Shown here: positions 1-6,716 of the stretch, one piece after another
Layout of the letters: each line of letters opens with the position of its first letter
Numbering within the stretch: the stretch's first letter is position 1
Origin: an uncultured Acetatifactor sp.
Lineage (GTDB): Bacteria > Bacillota > Clostridia > Lachnospirales > Lachnospiraceae
Length of the DNA stretch: 25,336 nt
Direction of reading: 5' to 3'
Assembly: GCA_910586435.1 (NCBI GenBank)
Contig: CAJUGT010000051.1
Span: forward strand, 1 to 25,336
Notes under the pieces: model-generated
The model's input: only the letters and a program-made list of their open reading frames with translations
Told to the model about the DNA's origin: nothing
The model's database searches: none
Position numbers and translations under genes: made by a program

Positions 1-66
1 GTATGCGGAACAAGTAGGGGCAGGTTTGAACGATCAGAATACGAAGGTGGGGAAAGTATGGAGTAA
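1..66 (+). CDS. Possible 3' end of an upstream gene (partial)
   Basis: Frame 1 is open from the left edge to a TAA at 64-66 and would encode a tail ending in GGESME. The stop lies 16 bases before the best start of the next gene, a normal spacing inside an operon. Only 21 codons are visible, so this is an inference from layout. The competing reading is that the frame of the next gene, also open to the left edge, carries the real upstream coding sequence. Confidence 0.3.
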   Translation, partial: VCGTSRGRFERSEYEGGESME

Positions 67-82
67 TGTAAGAGGGGACGCG

Positions 83-2014
83 ATGAGGGTGCGACTTCAT
101 ACCAGGACGGCAAAATGTGCCATGACCCAGGATGACTCCGACTGGTTCCATGAACAAAGAGAGTCTGCGTTAAACGAAACCACTAGTTTTCAGGGATTTG
201 ATAAGTTTTTAAATGTAATGGAGTATGCGGTAGGGCTTTCGGACCGGGTGCCTGATAAAGAGGAGAGGGAGATGGCGGAAAAATGCGGCCTGCCCCTTAC
301 ACCGGAACTGGAGGCCAAAAGGGATGACCCCGTCCGTGTGCCGGATGGCATTAAAGTGGAGTTCCAGGATTTCTCCCACAAAATGGAGCAGTTACAGTTC
401 TGCAATCCTGAAAATTGGGGAAAAAGATCCAAGAACATGTCAAAAGACGCCCCAAGCCCGGAGCAGGCGGAGCATTACATGGAAAAGTATGTGGAAGCCA
501 CGGCTGACAGATACATTACCCCGCTGTTTGCGCAGGCAGAGAGGGCTACCAACGGAATAATTAACAGGGGGGACTTGATTATCGTCGGCGGCAGGACTGT
601 AAGCGAAATCATGGAGGAAAAATACCGTGAGGGCATTCAGGATGGCACGATTGGCAAAGGAGTTACCGAGTCAGAGTGGTATCAGGAGAACTTGAATCGG
701 ATGACAGGGGAAATCGTGTCCGCGGGCCTTATGGCCGGGAAACGTGTGGAGGCCTTTGTGCCCGATAAGGAAGGAAGGATTCCCAAGGAGCCCATTGGCA
801 TTACCAAGTCAGGCTATGAGCCGTCGCCATTGGAGAAAGTCACTTTGAATGCCTGGGAGAGGCACTTCGCAAGGTATGGGCACTTTGAGAAAAAAGCGGC
901 CAAGGCGGTGGATTACCAGCAGACCATGGAGGCCAGGGAGCGGCTTGAGCTTCGGAATGCGCAGAAGAAGATAGAAGCGGACAATTTGGCAGGACCCAGG
1001 ATGAAAGAGATGTTCTTCGGGAAATGGATGAAGGATAACGGCGCCTTGCCCGATAAAGTGCCAGGTGGATTCACTGCTTCCCGTTCCCTTCTTACCTCTT
1101 TGGCGATCTGTTCCATGGTGAGTAAGGGACACTCCCTGGAGGATGTGCTGGATCCCAGTAAGCTGGTAGATATAAGGAATGATATTGGAAAAGAAGTCAT
1201 AGAGAAAATGACTGCCGGGGATAAGGAGTGGGAAGCAAATATGTTCTTCCATGGCGGCGATGCTCTGGCAAAGGAATTTGACAGAATTGCTTCCAGTATG
1301 GATTATACGAATGAAAAAGAGCTTTTTTCTGATAAAGGCAGGCCTTTGTTCGTAGCGTCTACGGCTATGATGGACGTAAGGCAGGATATGAGGAATACAT
1401 TTATAGAGGAGGAGATGTTACAGGTTGCGGAGGCGGCAAACCCCGGCAAAGGGAAGGAAGGATTGGAGAGGCTTGACAATTTGGGCAAAGGCCTGGCCCT
1501 TTACGTAGGGGGAGCCAGGGATAGTCTGAAAAGCAGAATCCACTTTGAGAAGAACATTAGCGGAAGTATGTCTAATATTGCTGCCTGGGAAGGCATGAAA
1601 AATGTCATGGCTGAGAAGAGGCTGGCAAATCTGGGGAAACCTCAAATGGAATTGTTTGGGATTATGGAGATAGGGGCTGTAAGAGCTTTGATATCTACTA
1701 ATACGCAATACAATAATTTTGTTAATATGGCAAAACAAAAGCCGGAGTATGCGCAAATGTTGGCAAAAAAGGCTGTCACAGGAGAGTTGGGGCAATCCAT
1801 GCGTATCAAAACGGATAGCAAGCTATTGAAGGCAGAGTTTGGTATTGAAGTAAAGTATGATGAAAAAAGGGCGAAAAAGGATGAAAGGCTCCGCGAAGTT
1901 GTGAGCGAGACCACAGCGAAAAAGGCCAGGGAACAGAGGGATAAAGAGCGCGAGGAGGCCCGGAAAGCACAGCAAAAACAGGCGCCGAAAGGACCTTCCA
2001 GAGGTCGAAAATAG
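83..2014 (+). CDS. Large soluble protein of unknown function
   Basis: I do not recognise this protein. The ATG at 83 gives 643 residues and has a good ribosome binding site (AGAGGGG at 71-77, 5-base gap). The same frame stays open to the left edge, with a TTG at 26 as an alternative, so the gene could also begin outside the window. The product has no signal peptide or obvious membrane segment and is rich in Glu and Lys. Its last 50 or so residues form a highly charged, low-complexity tail rich in Lys, Arg, Glu and Gln that ends in GPSRGRK, as in proteins that bind nucleic acid or partners through a disordered tail. I see no catalytic motif. Its position next to a toxin-antitoxin module and pilin-like genes fits an accessory or mobile-element gene, but no mobility function can be assigned. 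Confidence 0.7.
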   Translation: MRVRLHTRTAKCAMTQDDSDWFHEQRESALNETTSFQGFDKFLNVMEYAVGLSDRVPDKEEREMAEKCGLPLTPELEAKRDDPVRVPDGIKVEFQDFSHKMEQLQFCNPENWGKRSKNMSKDAPSPEQAEHYMEKYVEATADRYITPLFAQAERATNGIINRGDLIIVGGRTVSEIMEEKYREGIQDGTIGKGVTESEWYQENLNRMTGEIVSAGLMAGKRVEAFVPDKEGRIPKEPIGITKSGYEPSPLEKVTLNAWERHFARYGHFEKKAAKAVDYQQTMEARERLELRNAQKKIEADNLAGPRMKEMFFGKWMKDNGALPDKVPGGFTASRSLLTSLAICSMVSKGHSLEDVLDPSKLVDIRNDIGKEVIEKMTAGDKEWEANMFFHGGDALAKEFDRIASSMDYTNEKELFSDKGRPLFVASTAMMDVRQDMRNTFIEEEMLQVAEAANPGKGKEGLERLDNLGKGLALYVGGARDSLKSRIHFEKNISGSMSNIAAWEGMKNVMAEKRLANLGKPQMELFGIMEIGAVRALISTNTQYNNFVNMAKQKPEYAQMLAKKAVTGELGQSMRIKTDSKLLKAEFGIEVKYDEKRAKKDERLREVVSETTAKKAREQRDKEREEARKAQQKQAPKGPSRGRK

Positions 2015-2060
2015 GAAGACAGACCACCTTATCCCTGTATTCACCAGCTGGGATGCGCCG

Positions 2061-2090
2061 TAACAGTTCAGTCAAGGCACTGAACTGTTA
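2061..2090. repeat. Perfect 12-bp inverted repeat
   Basis: TAACAGTTCAGT (2061-2072) and ACTGAACTGTTA (2079-2090) are perfect inverted arms around CAAGGC. An outer pair ACCACC (2023-2028) / GGTGGT (2095-2100) can extend the stem. No T-tract follows on either strand, so it is at best an atypical terminator for the gene ending at 2014. It could also be a protein-binding palindrome. The rest of 2091-2220 is AT-rich with nothing recognisable. Confidence 0.6.
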
Positions 2091-2220
2091 CTATGGTGGT
2101 TCCCTATGACTATAATATAATTGTTAAATATTTGATTGCTTTTTAGGAGTTTGCATAGCTATAATATCCATATTTTATGCCGTATTTACAGTTTCAGAGC
2201 AAACAGGTATCATACGGGTA

Positions 2221-2706
2221 TCACAGATTTTCTCCTTGACTGCCTAACCTCAAATTCTCCAATATCGCCATAACGTCCGGCTGTGTTGGAGTGAATTTTA
2301 TGCCACGTTTCAATATGCCTATGACTTTTCTCGCTTTTTGCTCAATTTCTTTGGCGGTATGCTCACTTGTTAACATCAGATGATTTCCGGCGATTGTGTA
2401 TTCTCGCTCTATATATTCTTCCGTTATCGGAAACATATCCTGTATTAGAAATGTGCTCTCCCGACTGTCATCTAGTTTAACGATGTGGAGAATATCGCAA
2501 GGTTTCCCGGCTTTTTCTTTTTTTTCCATAATTTGTTTGTATTTGTCAATGCGGCTGGGCAATGGTATCATCCAGTATATTCCGGTACTTGTATCTTCAA
2601 AACAGTAATAATGCGGTCTGTTTCCCGCTTTGTTTCCTTTGAGATATGGATCGGGCATATCTTCAAAAAATTGGTCTTTGATAATATAAAAGCCTGTTTT
2701 CTTCAT
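2221..2706 (-). CDS. cptN: Type III toxin-antitoxin system toxin, CptN/ToxN-like endoribonuclease
   Basis: This 161-residue protein resembles the ToxN/AbiQ/CptN family. These are RNases that cut mRNA and are held inactive by a small RNA made of tandem repeats. The N-terminal half has the family-like pattern: RPHYYCF (residues 30-36), then GIYWMIPLPSR (42-52), where Ser51 sits where ToxN proteins have their conserved PLSS serine, followed by a Lys-rich helix. The context is stronger evidence than the sequence. Immediately upstream lie two identical 45-nt repeats, a GNRA-loop terminator and a consensus promoter, the standard layout of a type III locus. The start ATG at 2706 has GAGGACAGG just upstream. 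CptIN systems were first described in gut clostridia. Assignment to CptN rather than ToxN or TenpN rests on the 45-nt repeat and the host type, and is an inference. Systems of this class often protect against phage or stabilise plasmids. Confidence 0.82.
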   Translation of the reverse strand: MKKTGFYIIKDQFFEDMPDPYLKGNKAGNRPHYYCFEDTSTGIYWMIPLPSRIDKYKQIMEKKEKAGKPCDILHIVKLDDSRESTFLIQDMFPITEEYIEREYTIAGNHLMLTSEHTAKEIEQKARKVIGILKRGIKFTPTQPDVMAILENLRLGSQGENL

Positions 2707-2725
2707 TTGCCTGTCCTCATTACGG

Positions 2726-2754
2726 AAAAGTCCTCCGCCTTGCGGCGAAGGACT
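2726..2754 (-). terminator. Attenuating terminator between RNA antitoxin and toxin gene
   Basis: On the minus strand an 11-bp stem (AGTCCTTCGCC / GGCGGAGGACT, one T-G wobble) closed by a GCAA tetraloop is followed by TTTT. It starts directly after the last antitoxin repeat and ends about 20 bases before the toxin start. In type III systems this terminator gives excess antitoxin RNA while letting some transcripts read into the toxin gene. Confidence 0.88.
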
Positions 2755-2844
2755 ACACTTTCAACCCAACCATTTATATACCGCATATTGGTCAGCGGTA
2801 CACTTTCAACCCAACCATTTATATACCGCATATTGGTCAGCGGT
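2755..2844 (-). ncRNA. cptI: Type III antitoxin RNA: two exact 45-nt repeats (CptI-like)
   Basis: Bases 2755-2799 and 2800-2844 are identical 45-mers in direct tandem, with a short degenerate remnant after 2844. Read on the minus strand, each repeat begins ACCGC and can pair it with GCGGT ten bases later. The loop base run CCAA can then pair with TTGG further on, giving an H-type pseudoknot, the fold expected of type III antitoxins. The array lies between a promoter and a terminator and just upstream of the toxin gene. Two repeats agree with the small heterotetrameric toxin-RNA assembly known for CptIN, but stoichiometry here is an inference. Confidence 0.85.
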
Positions 2845-2863
2845 AAACTTTCTTTGTACCTAC

Positions 2864-2892
2864 ATTCTAGCAAGCGCAAAGAGAAAAGTCAA
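2864..2892 (-). promoter_or_regulatory. SigA-type promoter of the antitoxin-toxin operon
   Basis: On the minus strand TTGACT (2892-2887) and TAGAAT (2869-2864) are separated by exactly 17 bp, a near-perfect vegetative promoter. Transcription would start near 2857, about a dozen bases before the first antitoxin repeat, so the RNA consists almost only of repeats and terminator. Confidence 0.8.
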
Positions 2893-3114
2893 CAGGGCTT
2901 TCCAGTAATTTTATGTCAATATCACATCACTTATGCTATATTTACAAATTATGTTTCTAAATCATTCTTCAAATATTTTTGAGCGCCATATTTCTGCTAA
3001 ATTCCATGATTCAAGCAACCCCTTGAGCCATAAATATCCGTTGTGCTTCTAAACTTGCTTTCTTCTTATTTTCATCCGACAAGTTATTGTATTTTTTTAG
3101 AATTCATATATTTT

Positions 3115-3143
3115 TTGAGAAAATTTTGTCCGAAATTTAATAT
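3115..3143 (+). promoter_or_regulatory. Candidate promoter in the AT-rich gap before the hydrolase gene
   Basis: TTGAGA (3115-3120) and TAATAT (3138-3143) are 17 bp apart. The whole gap 2893-3334 is AT-rich, so chance matches are likely. No gene or RNA was otherwise recognised in it. The leader to the next start codon would be about 185 bases. Confidence 0.35.
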
Positions 3144-3274
3144 ATTCTCTCAATCATGCCATACATTCTTCTACTTTTATATGGAAATTAGGCCCATGAT
3201 ATGGTATTCTTTAAGAAAGCAGCTTCAGGGGCTGACAGAGATGCCTCGGATTGTCTGAAAATTGATAGAAAGGG

Positions 3275-3315
3275 TAAGTGTATGGCTCATTTTCGTTGAT
3301 TGGTCCATACACTTA
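3275..3315 (+). promoter_or_regulatory. 11-bp inverted repeat upstream of the hydrolase start
   Basis: TAAGTGTATGG (3275-3285) and CCATACACTTA (3305-3315) are perfect inverted arms with a 19-base spacer. They end 7 bases before the ribosome binding site GAGGA at 3322-3326. This could be an operator palindrome or an mRNA hairpin acting on translation. It also argues against starting the protein at the GTG at 3278, which lies inside the left arm. Confidence 0.55.
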
Positions 3316-3334
3316 TTATATGAGGATGCGCAAG

Positions 3335-4522
3335 ATGGAGCAGAAACAAAATCAGGTTAGGGCTGAAAAATTTTCGTGTAAGAAGGGAGAGCAGACCATT
3401 CGTGGTCTGCAAGTCATGCCGGAAGGTTTTGACAGAAGCAGGAAGTATGGGGCAATTATTTTCAGTCATAGTTTTAGGGGGAGCTATCTGGATATGGAAG
3501 GAATATGCCGGAAATTTGCCGGGCTTGGCTATGGGGCTTTTTGCTTTAGTTTCTGTGGCGGAGGGCAGCAGTCGGATGGGGATGAGGTCAAAAGTGACGG
3601 GAGTTCTCTTGATATGTGTATCGAGTCCGAGGTAAGTGATTTGCTTGCGGTAAAGGATTATGTGAAGCATTTGGAGTATGTGGATGAGCAGAAAATTGTA
3701 TTGGCTGGGGTGAGCCAGGGAGGTTTTGTGTCAGGGGTAGCCGCTGCCAGATGTGGAAAGGAAATCAGGAAGCTGGTCATGATTTGCCCGGCACTGTGCA
3801 TTCCGGATCATGCCAGGAGGGGAAGGCTTGGCGGTGCGGTTTATGATGTCAAGGAGGTTCCGGAGCGCATAGATTGTGGGAATACGGTATTGGGAAGGGG
3901 TTTTCATGAGGAGGCGTCAGGAATGGATGCGTTTTTGGAATTGTCTCCGTATCAGGGGCCTGTTCTGCTGATACACGGATTGGATGACGGGGTGGTGGAT
4001 TATTCCTACGCAGTGCGGGCAAAGGAGAATTACAGAAAGGGGCAGTGTCATTTACAGCTAATCCGAAATGCGGGGCATGGATTTTCGGCAGAACATTGGG
4101 AGTGTATCGGGGAATCCATGCGTCAGTTTTTGGAGGGACGGCGGGAAATTTTGACAATCAGGATCATTGTGACGGACAGTGAGGTAAGAGAAGCAGAGGA
4201 GGAGCGGACAATCAGAATATATTTTACGGGGTATTGTGAATGCGCTTCTTTTCAGGGTACGGTTCTGCCGGGAGGGTGTGATACCAGGGTACAGAGGAAA
4301 GGGGAGCCGGAGAGCGTAAGAGCGGAATATACTTTGCTGGGAAGGGACATGGACGGCGTGAAATGCTATCTGCATATTGTGAACAGGCTATGCGGGGAGG
4401 AATATAAGCCTTTGATACATACCAACAGCCCGGCTCTTTCCTGGATGAATGACACAGAGTTCACGGCCGTTGTGGAAGGAGGAGACGGCGGGCCTACGGT
4501 GAGGATATTTGCGGAACAATAG
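3335..4522 (+). CDS. Alpha/beta hydrolase fused to a C-terminal DUF3237 domain
   Basis: With the ATG at 3335 (GAGGA 8 bases upstream) the protein has 395 residues. Residues 20-265 form an alpha/beta hydrolase. The nucleophile Ser127 sits in GVSQGG, the acid is Asp217 or Asp218 in HGLDDGVV, and the base is His248 in NAGHGF. It resembles esterases and peptidases of the S9/BAAT-like type, without signal peptide or membrane anchor, so it is cytoplasmic. The last 125 residues match the DUF3237 pattern: a conserved GTVLPGG block, an ARYTL-like strand (here AEYTLLG), HIVNR, and a WMNDTEF block near the end. DUF3237 usually occurs as a single-domain beta-barrel protein of unknown function, so the fusion is notable. 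The substrate cannot be inferred. The gene stands alone and converges on the macrodomain gene only 19 bases away. In-frame ATGs at 3320 and 3326 are less likely because they overlap the binding site. Confidence 0.8.
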   Translation: MEQKQNQVRAEKFSCKKGEQTIRGLQVMPEGFDRSRKYGAIIFSHSFRGSYLDMEGICRKFAGLGYGAFCFSFCGGGQQSDGDEVKSDGSSLDMCIESEVSDLLAVKDYVKHLEYVDEQKIVLAGVSQGGFVSGVAAARCGKEIRKLVMICPALCIPDHARRGRLGGAVYDVKEVPERIDCGNTVLGRGFHEEASGMDAFLELSPYQGPVLLIHGLDDGVVDYSYAVRAKENYRKGQCHLQLIRNAGHGFSAEHWECIGESMRQFLEGRREILTIRIIVTDSEVREAEEERTIRIYFTGYCECASFQGTVLPGGCDTRVQRKGEPESVRAEYTLLGRDMDGVKCYLHIVNRLCGEEYKPLIHTNSPALSWMNDTEFTAVVEGGDGGPTVRIFAEQ

Positions 4523-4541
4523 TTAAGCTGCCTATTGTTTG

Positions 4542-4988
4542 TTAGTTTAACTTACAGACCAGGATTTCCATGTCAGTATCCTCAAAGAGTGCCTTGATTT
4601 CAGCTGAGACTTCCGCCCAATTAAGGCGGTCAAGGCCAGCGCCGATGGTGGGCATTGCGACTTTAGTTATATTTTCCCTCTGGCATATTTCTTTCATTTT
4701 TTCCAGGGCGGCGGTCATTGTGTGAATGGTTGGTTTCTGGTAGTAACGTTCTTTGGTAATGAGGTTTAGGACGTTTTGTTCCAGAATGCAGTCGCCGCCT
4801 GCGGCGTTGGCCTTATATTGCCGAAGGTAGTCGGGGTATTTCTGACGAAGCCGGTTTTTCATGTCAAATCGTTTGTTAAATTCCACGACAATTCCTTTGC
4901 CCATGGCAAAGTCTGCGCTGATGCAGTGTGCCAGAGCGTAATCTTCTGACACGGAAAAGAGGTCTCTGATTTCTTCCTTATACAGCAT
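4542..4988 (-). CDS. TARG1/OARD1-like macrodomain protein (ADP-ribosyl hydrolase)
   Basis: This 148-residue protein is a single macrodomain of the TARG1 (OARD1) branch, which removes ADP-ribose from proteins or nucleic acid, or deacetylates O-acetyl-ADP-ribose. Visible family marks are AHCISADFAMGKGIVVEF near residues 19-37, NLITKERYYQKPT with the lysine used for catalysis in TARG1, and MPTIGAGLDRLNW with the catalytic aspartate. The length fits the family exactly. The ATG at 4988 is preceded by AAGGAG with a 10-base gap. The related DarG antitoxin reverses DNA ADP-ribosylation by DarT, but no DarT-like gene is adjacent, so a role as antitoxin or as a phage-defence modifier is only a possibility. 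The gene just upstream on the same strand (5041-5433) is 52 bases away and may be cotranscribed. Confidence 0.88.
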   Translation of the reverse strand: MLYKEEIRDLFSVSEDYALAHCISADFAMGKGIVVEFNKRFDMKNRLRQKYPDYLRQYKANAAGGDCILEQNVLNLITKERYYQKPTIHTMTAALEKMKEICQRENITKVAMPTIGAGLDRLNWAEVSAEIKALFEDTDMEILVCKLN

Positions 4989-5040
4989 GGTCCGGTGACT
5001 CCTTGTTCATAAATTTAATCTGTTTTTGCGCCATTTCTTT

Positions 5041-5433
5041 TCATATAGTATAAGGATAAATGCTTATACCATATATATTTGCCGAGAATGAAATTTCATC
5101 TCCGATTTTCTTTTTGGAGGGGATTTCCTCCAAAAGCAGCATTTCAAGCCAGTCAAGGTCAAAGCGCAGATAGTATACCTCTTCGTCCATATCTTCACAT
5201 ATACCGGTAAAGTATACGGTGTCATTTTCAAGGCGGACAGAAGGGGAGGGATGCTTTCGGGAGGGAATACTTTGTTGGGTGGGGCAGGTTATGTTTAATT
5301 CTACATGGTAATATTCTCCGATTTTGGGCAGGTCCCGGGGTATCCAGATTCCTTCTATGGTTCCTATGGAAGTGCTGCCTGTAACCAGTGTCATTTGGCC
5401 CCTTTGTTTGATTTCACTGACAATAAAGCGCAT
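5041..5433 (-). CDS. Unknown 130-residue beta-rich protein
   Basis: I do not recognise a family. The protein has no signal peptide or membrane segment and looks beta-rich: a first strand block (MRFIVSEIKQRGQMTLVTG), alternating hydrophobic residues through the middle, and an acidic DMDEEVYYLRFDLDWLEMLLLEE segment. That last segment resembles small immunity or accessory proteins of clostridia only in a general way. The ATG at 5433 follows AGGAAAGG with a 7-base gap, a good ribosome binding site. It precedes the macrodomain gene on the same strand, so the two may form a small operon. No promoter with both boxes was seen upstream. Confidence 0.6.
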   Translation of the reverse strand: MRFIVSEIKQRGQMTLVTGSTSIGTIEGIWIPRDLPKIGEYYHVELNITCPTQQSIPSRKHPSPSVRLENDTVYFTGICEDMDEEVYYLRFDLDWLEMLLLEEIPSKKKIGDEISFSANIYGISIYPYTI

Positions 5434-5566
5434 CTTACTACCTTTCCTGGAAGGGAAGTTTAGTAGGATTATACACCAAAACAGCTAGATTTTCAACAGT
5501 TGGAATTCACGGAAAATGTGCCATTTTAATCTGGCGGTTTGGCAAGGCCCTGATGGAAATATGGAT

Positions 5567-5675
5567 AAAAGAGGGGGCTGCCGCATTAAGAGTCATGGAC
5601 ACTGGATATAGGTATGCCTGATTACCTGACATTCTGTATCTTGTGTAGAATTTCTTAATGTGACAGCCCCCTTTT
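5567..5675. repeat. Long imperfect palindrome, possible MITE-like element or bidirectional terminator
   Basis: A 19-base arm (5573-5591, beginning GGGGGCTG) pairs with an arm at 5653-5671 ending CAGCCCCC, with one mismatch and one G-T wobble. The arms enclose 61 bases that contain a smaller hairpin. The element is flanked by AAAAGA on the left and TTTTG on the right, so it ends in a T-run on both strands. It lies downstream of the pilin-like genes and could end their transcription. The size and long terminal inverted repeat also fit a nonautonomous repeat. The remainder of the 5434-5782 gap holds a second hairpin (5734-5744 / 5750-5758) and no gene. Confidence 0.55.
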
Positions 5676-5782
5676 GTGCCCACGGGTACTCAAAGTAAAA
5701 TCTCAGCCAAAGCTGACGAACCCGGCGCAGTCAGTAGGTGAGAAGGTCATTCTCCTACTTCATTCAAGGAAGAACATAAAAA

Positions 5783-6076
5783 TTAATAGACTGATATTTT
5801 AGCATTTTCTGTCATCCACTTGCACAGTCCCGGCATTCCTGTGCGCATAGCCACAATCAGGACAAAAATAAGTAAGAATCCAATAATGAAATCTTTGAGA
5901 CTTTTTTTTGCGTGCTCCAGTTCTTCTGCTTCCTGGGCTTTGGCGTAGCGGACGCTTAAAAAGATGCATTGAATTGTGCCCAGTGAACTGACAATGAGCA
6001 GGAGTGTGCCGGTATAACCGTTTACCTGGTTCAATATAGGTAAAATCAGGTTGTAATATGCGTTGGAATCTGTCAT
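5783..6076 (-). CDS. Small two-TM membrane protein, TrbC/VirB2 pilin-like (paralog 2)
   Basis: This 97-residue protein has two hydrophobic helices (about 22-42 and 62-82) joined by a charged cytoplasmic loop, AKAQEAEELEHAKKSLKD. The pattern of helix, Ala/Lys/Glu loop and a second helix beginning IIGFLLIF is typical of TrbC/VirB2-type pilin subunits of type IV secretion and of related small membrane proteins in clostridial conjugative elements. It is clearly a paralog of the protein upstream (6109-6396): both share CIFL, AKA, IIGF/VIGF and LIFVL blocks in register. The ATG at 6076 follows GGGAGGG with a 6-base gap. The gap to the upstream gene is 32 bases, so both lie in one operon. No other secretion gene is nearby, and a holin-like or bacteriocin-like role cannot be excluded. 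Confidence 0.6.
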   Translation of the reverse strand: MTDSNAYYNLILPILNQVNGYTGTLLLIVSSLGTIQCIFLSVRYAKAQEAEELEHAKKSLKDFIIGFLLIFVLIVAMRTGMPGLCKWMTENAKISVY

Positions 6077-6108
6077 AGACTACCCTCCCTGGTATTGTGG
6101 ACGGTGTG

Positions 6109-6396
6109 TCAGTTTGCGCTGCTCATCCATGCCTGCATTGCGGGAAGACCCAGCTTCAGGGCAAGCATCAGCACAAAGATAAGTATGAAACCGATGACTG
6201 CGTTTTTGAGCGCGCCTTTTGCTTTCTCTCTGTCCTGAGGTTCCTCGGCTTTGGCCAGCTTGATTCCCAGGAAGATACAATAGATGGCGCCAATGGCTCC
6301 TACCAGTGTGAGAATGGGGTTAATGGCCATATTCAACAGTTCAACGATGGGTTTCATCATCTGTTCAAAGGGATTTGAGGCTAAAAATACATACAT
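6109..6396 (-). CDS. Small two-TM membrane protein, TrbC/VirB2 pilin-like (paralog 1)
   Basis: This 95-residue protein has two membrane helices (about 27-47 and 66-86) around a charged loop, AKAEEPQDREKAKGALKN, followed by AVIGFILIFVL. The layout matches TrbC/VirB2-like pilins, where the loop faces the cytoplasm and both ends lie outside. There is no clear cleavable signal peptide, although the hydrophobic first part could be processed. The start ATG at 6396 has a strong ribosome binding site (AAAGGAG, 8-base gap), and a consensus promoter lies about 50 bases upstream. Together with its downstream paralog it forms a two-gene operon. The function is inferred from topology only. Confidence 0.6.
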   Translation of the reverse strand: MYVFLASNPFEQMMKPIVELLNMAINPILTLVGAIGAIYCIFLGIKLAKAEEPQDREKAKGALKNAVIGFILIFVLMLALKLGLPAMQAWMSSAN

Positions 6397-6443
6397 AGTG
6401 ATTTCTCCTTTCCGTAAAAAGTATTATGTGGTGCTTTAAAATC

Positions 6444-6472
6444 ATTATATATTTGCTATTCCGGCCTTTCAA
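6444..6472 (-). promoter_or_regulatory. SigA-type promoter of the pilin-like operon
   Basis: On the minus strand TTGAAA (6472-6467) and TATAAT (6449-6444) are 17 bp apart. The start point would be near 6437, leaving a 40-base leader with a strong ribosome binding site before the ATG at 6396. Confidence 0.75.
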
Positions 6473-6620
6473 TGTTCAAATTTGTTCCAAAGCAGTCATT
6501 TTTGCGGCTTTGAGTAAAAGCAGCGTTTTCATCATGCGGGGGGCAGGGCGCAATGACAATCCAAACAATAAAAGACAGGACAACAGTTTGGTAAATGTCT
6601 GTATCGTTGCCCCAAAAGGA

Positions 6621-6649
6621 TTGCGTTCTCAAGAATGATTTGATACAAT
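6621..6649 (+). promoter_or_regulatory. Promoter of the two-component regulator gene
   Basis: TTGCGT (6621-6626) and TACAAT (6644-6649) are separated by 17 bp. Transcription would begin near 6656, which rules out the in-frame ATG at 6648 as a start and supports the GTG at 6717. It is divergent from the pilin-like operon promoter, and the 170 bases between the two promoters contain no recognised gene. Confidence 0.65.
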
Positions 6650-6716
6650 GAAACAGGTTTTCCCACAGCAGTATGGAAAGGGTATGATAACACAATTATG
6701 TGGCTTGGAGGGTATT

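Noticed and set aside
2755..2844. Tandem identical repeats as a CRISPR array
   Set aside because: The repeats are directly adjacent without spacers, there are only two, no cas genes are nearby, and a type III toxin gene with terminator and promoter explains them.
2485..2982. 165-codon open frame on the plus strand across the antitoxin region
   Set aside because: It is antisense to the toxin gene and antitoxin RNA. Its internal peptide repeat is just the translated RNA repeat, and it has no binding site.
3043..3258. 71-codon open frame in the AT-rich gap
   Set aside because: Composition is that of AT-rich noncoding DNA, no ribosome binding site, and it contains the candidate promoter of the hydrolase gene.
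4542..4988. DarTG toxin-antitoxin system
   Set aside because: The macrodomain is TARG1-like, but no DarT-type ADP-ribosyltransferase gene is next to it and the protein lacks the C-terminal extension of DarG.
6648..6716. Longer N-terminus of the response regulator from the ATG at 6648
   Set aside because: That ATG overlaps the -10 box of the promoter. The receiver domain begins at the GTG at 6717, which has a good binding site.
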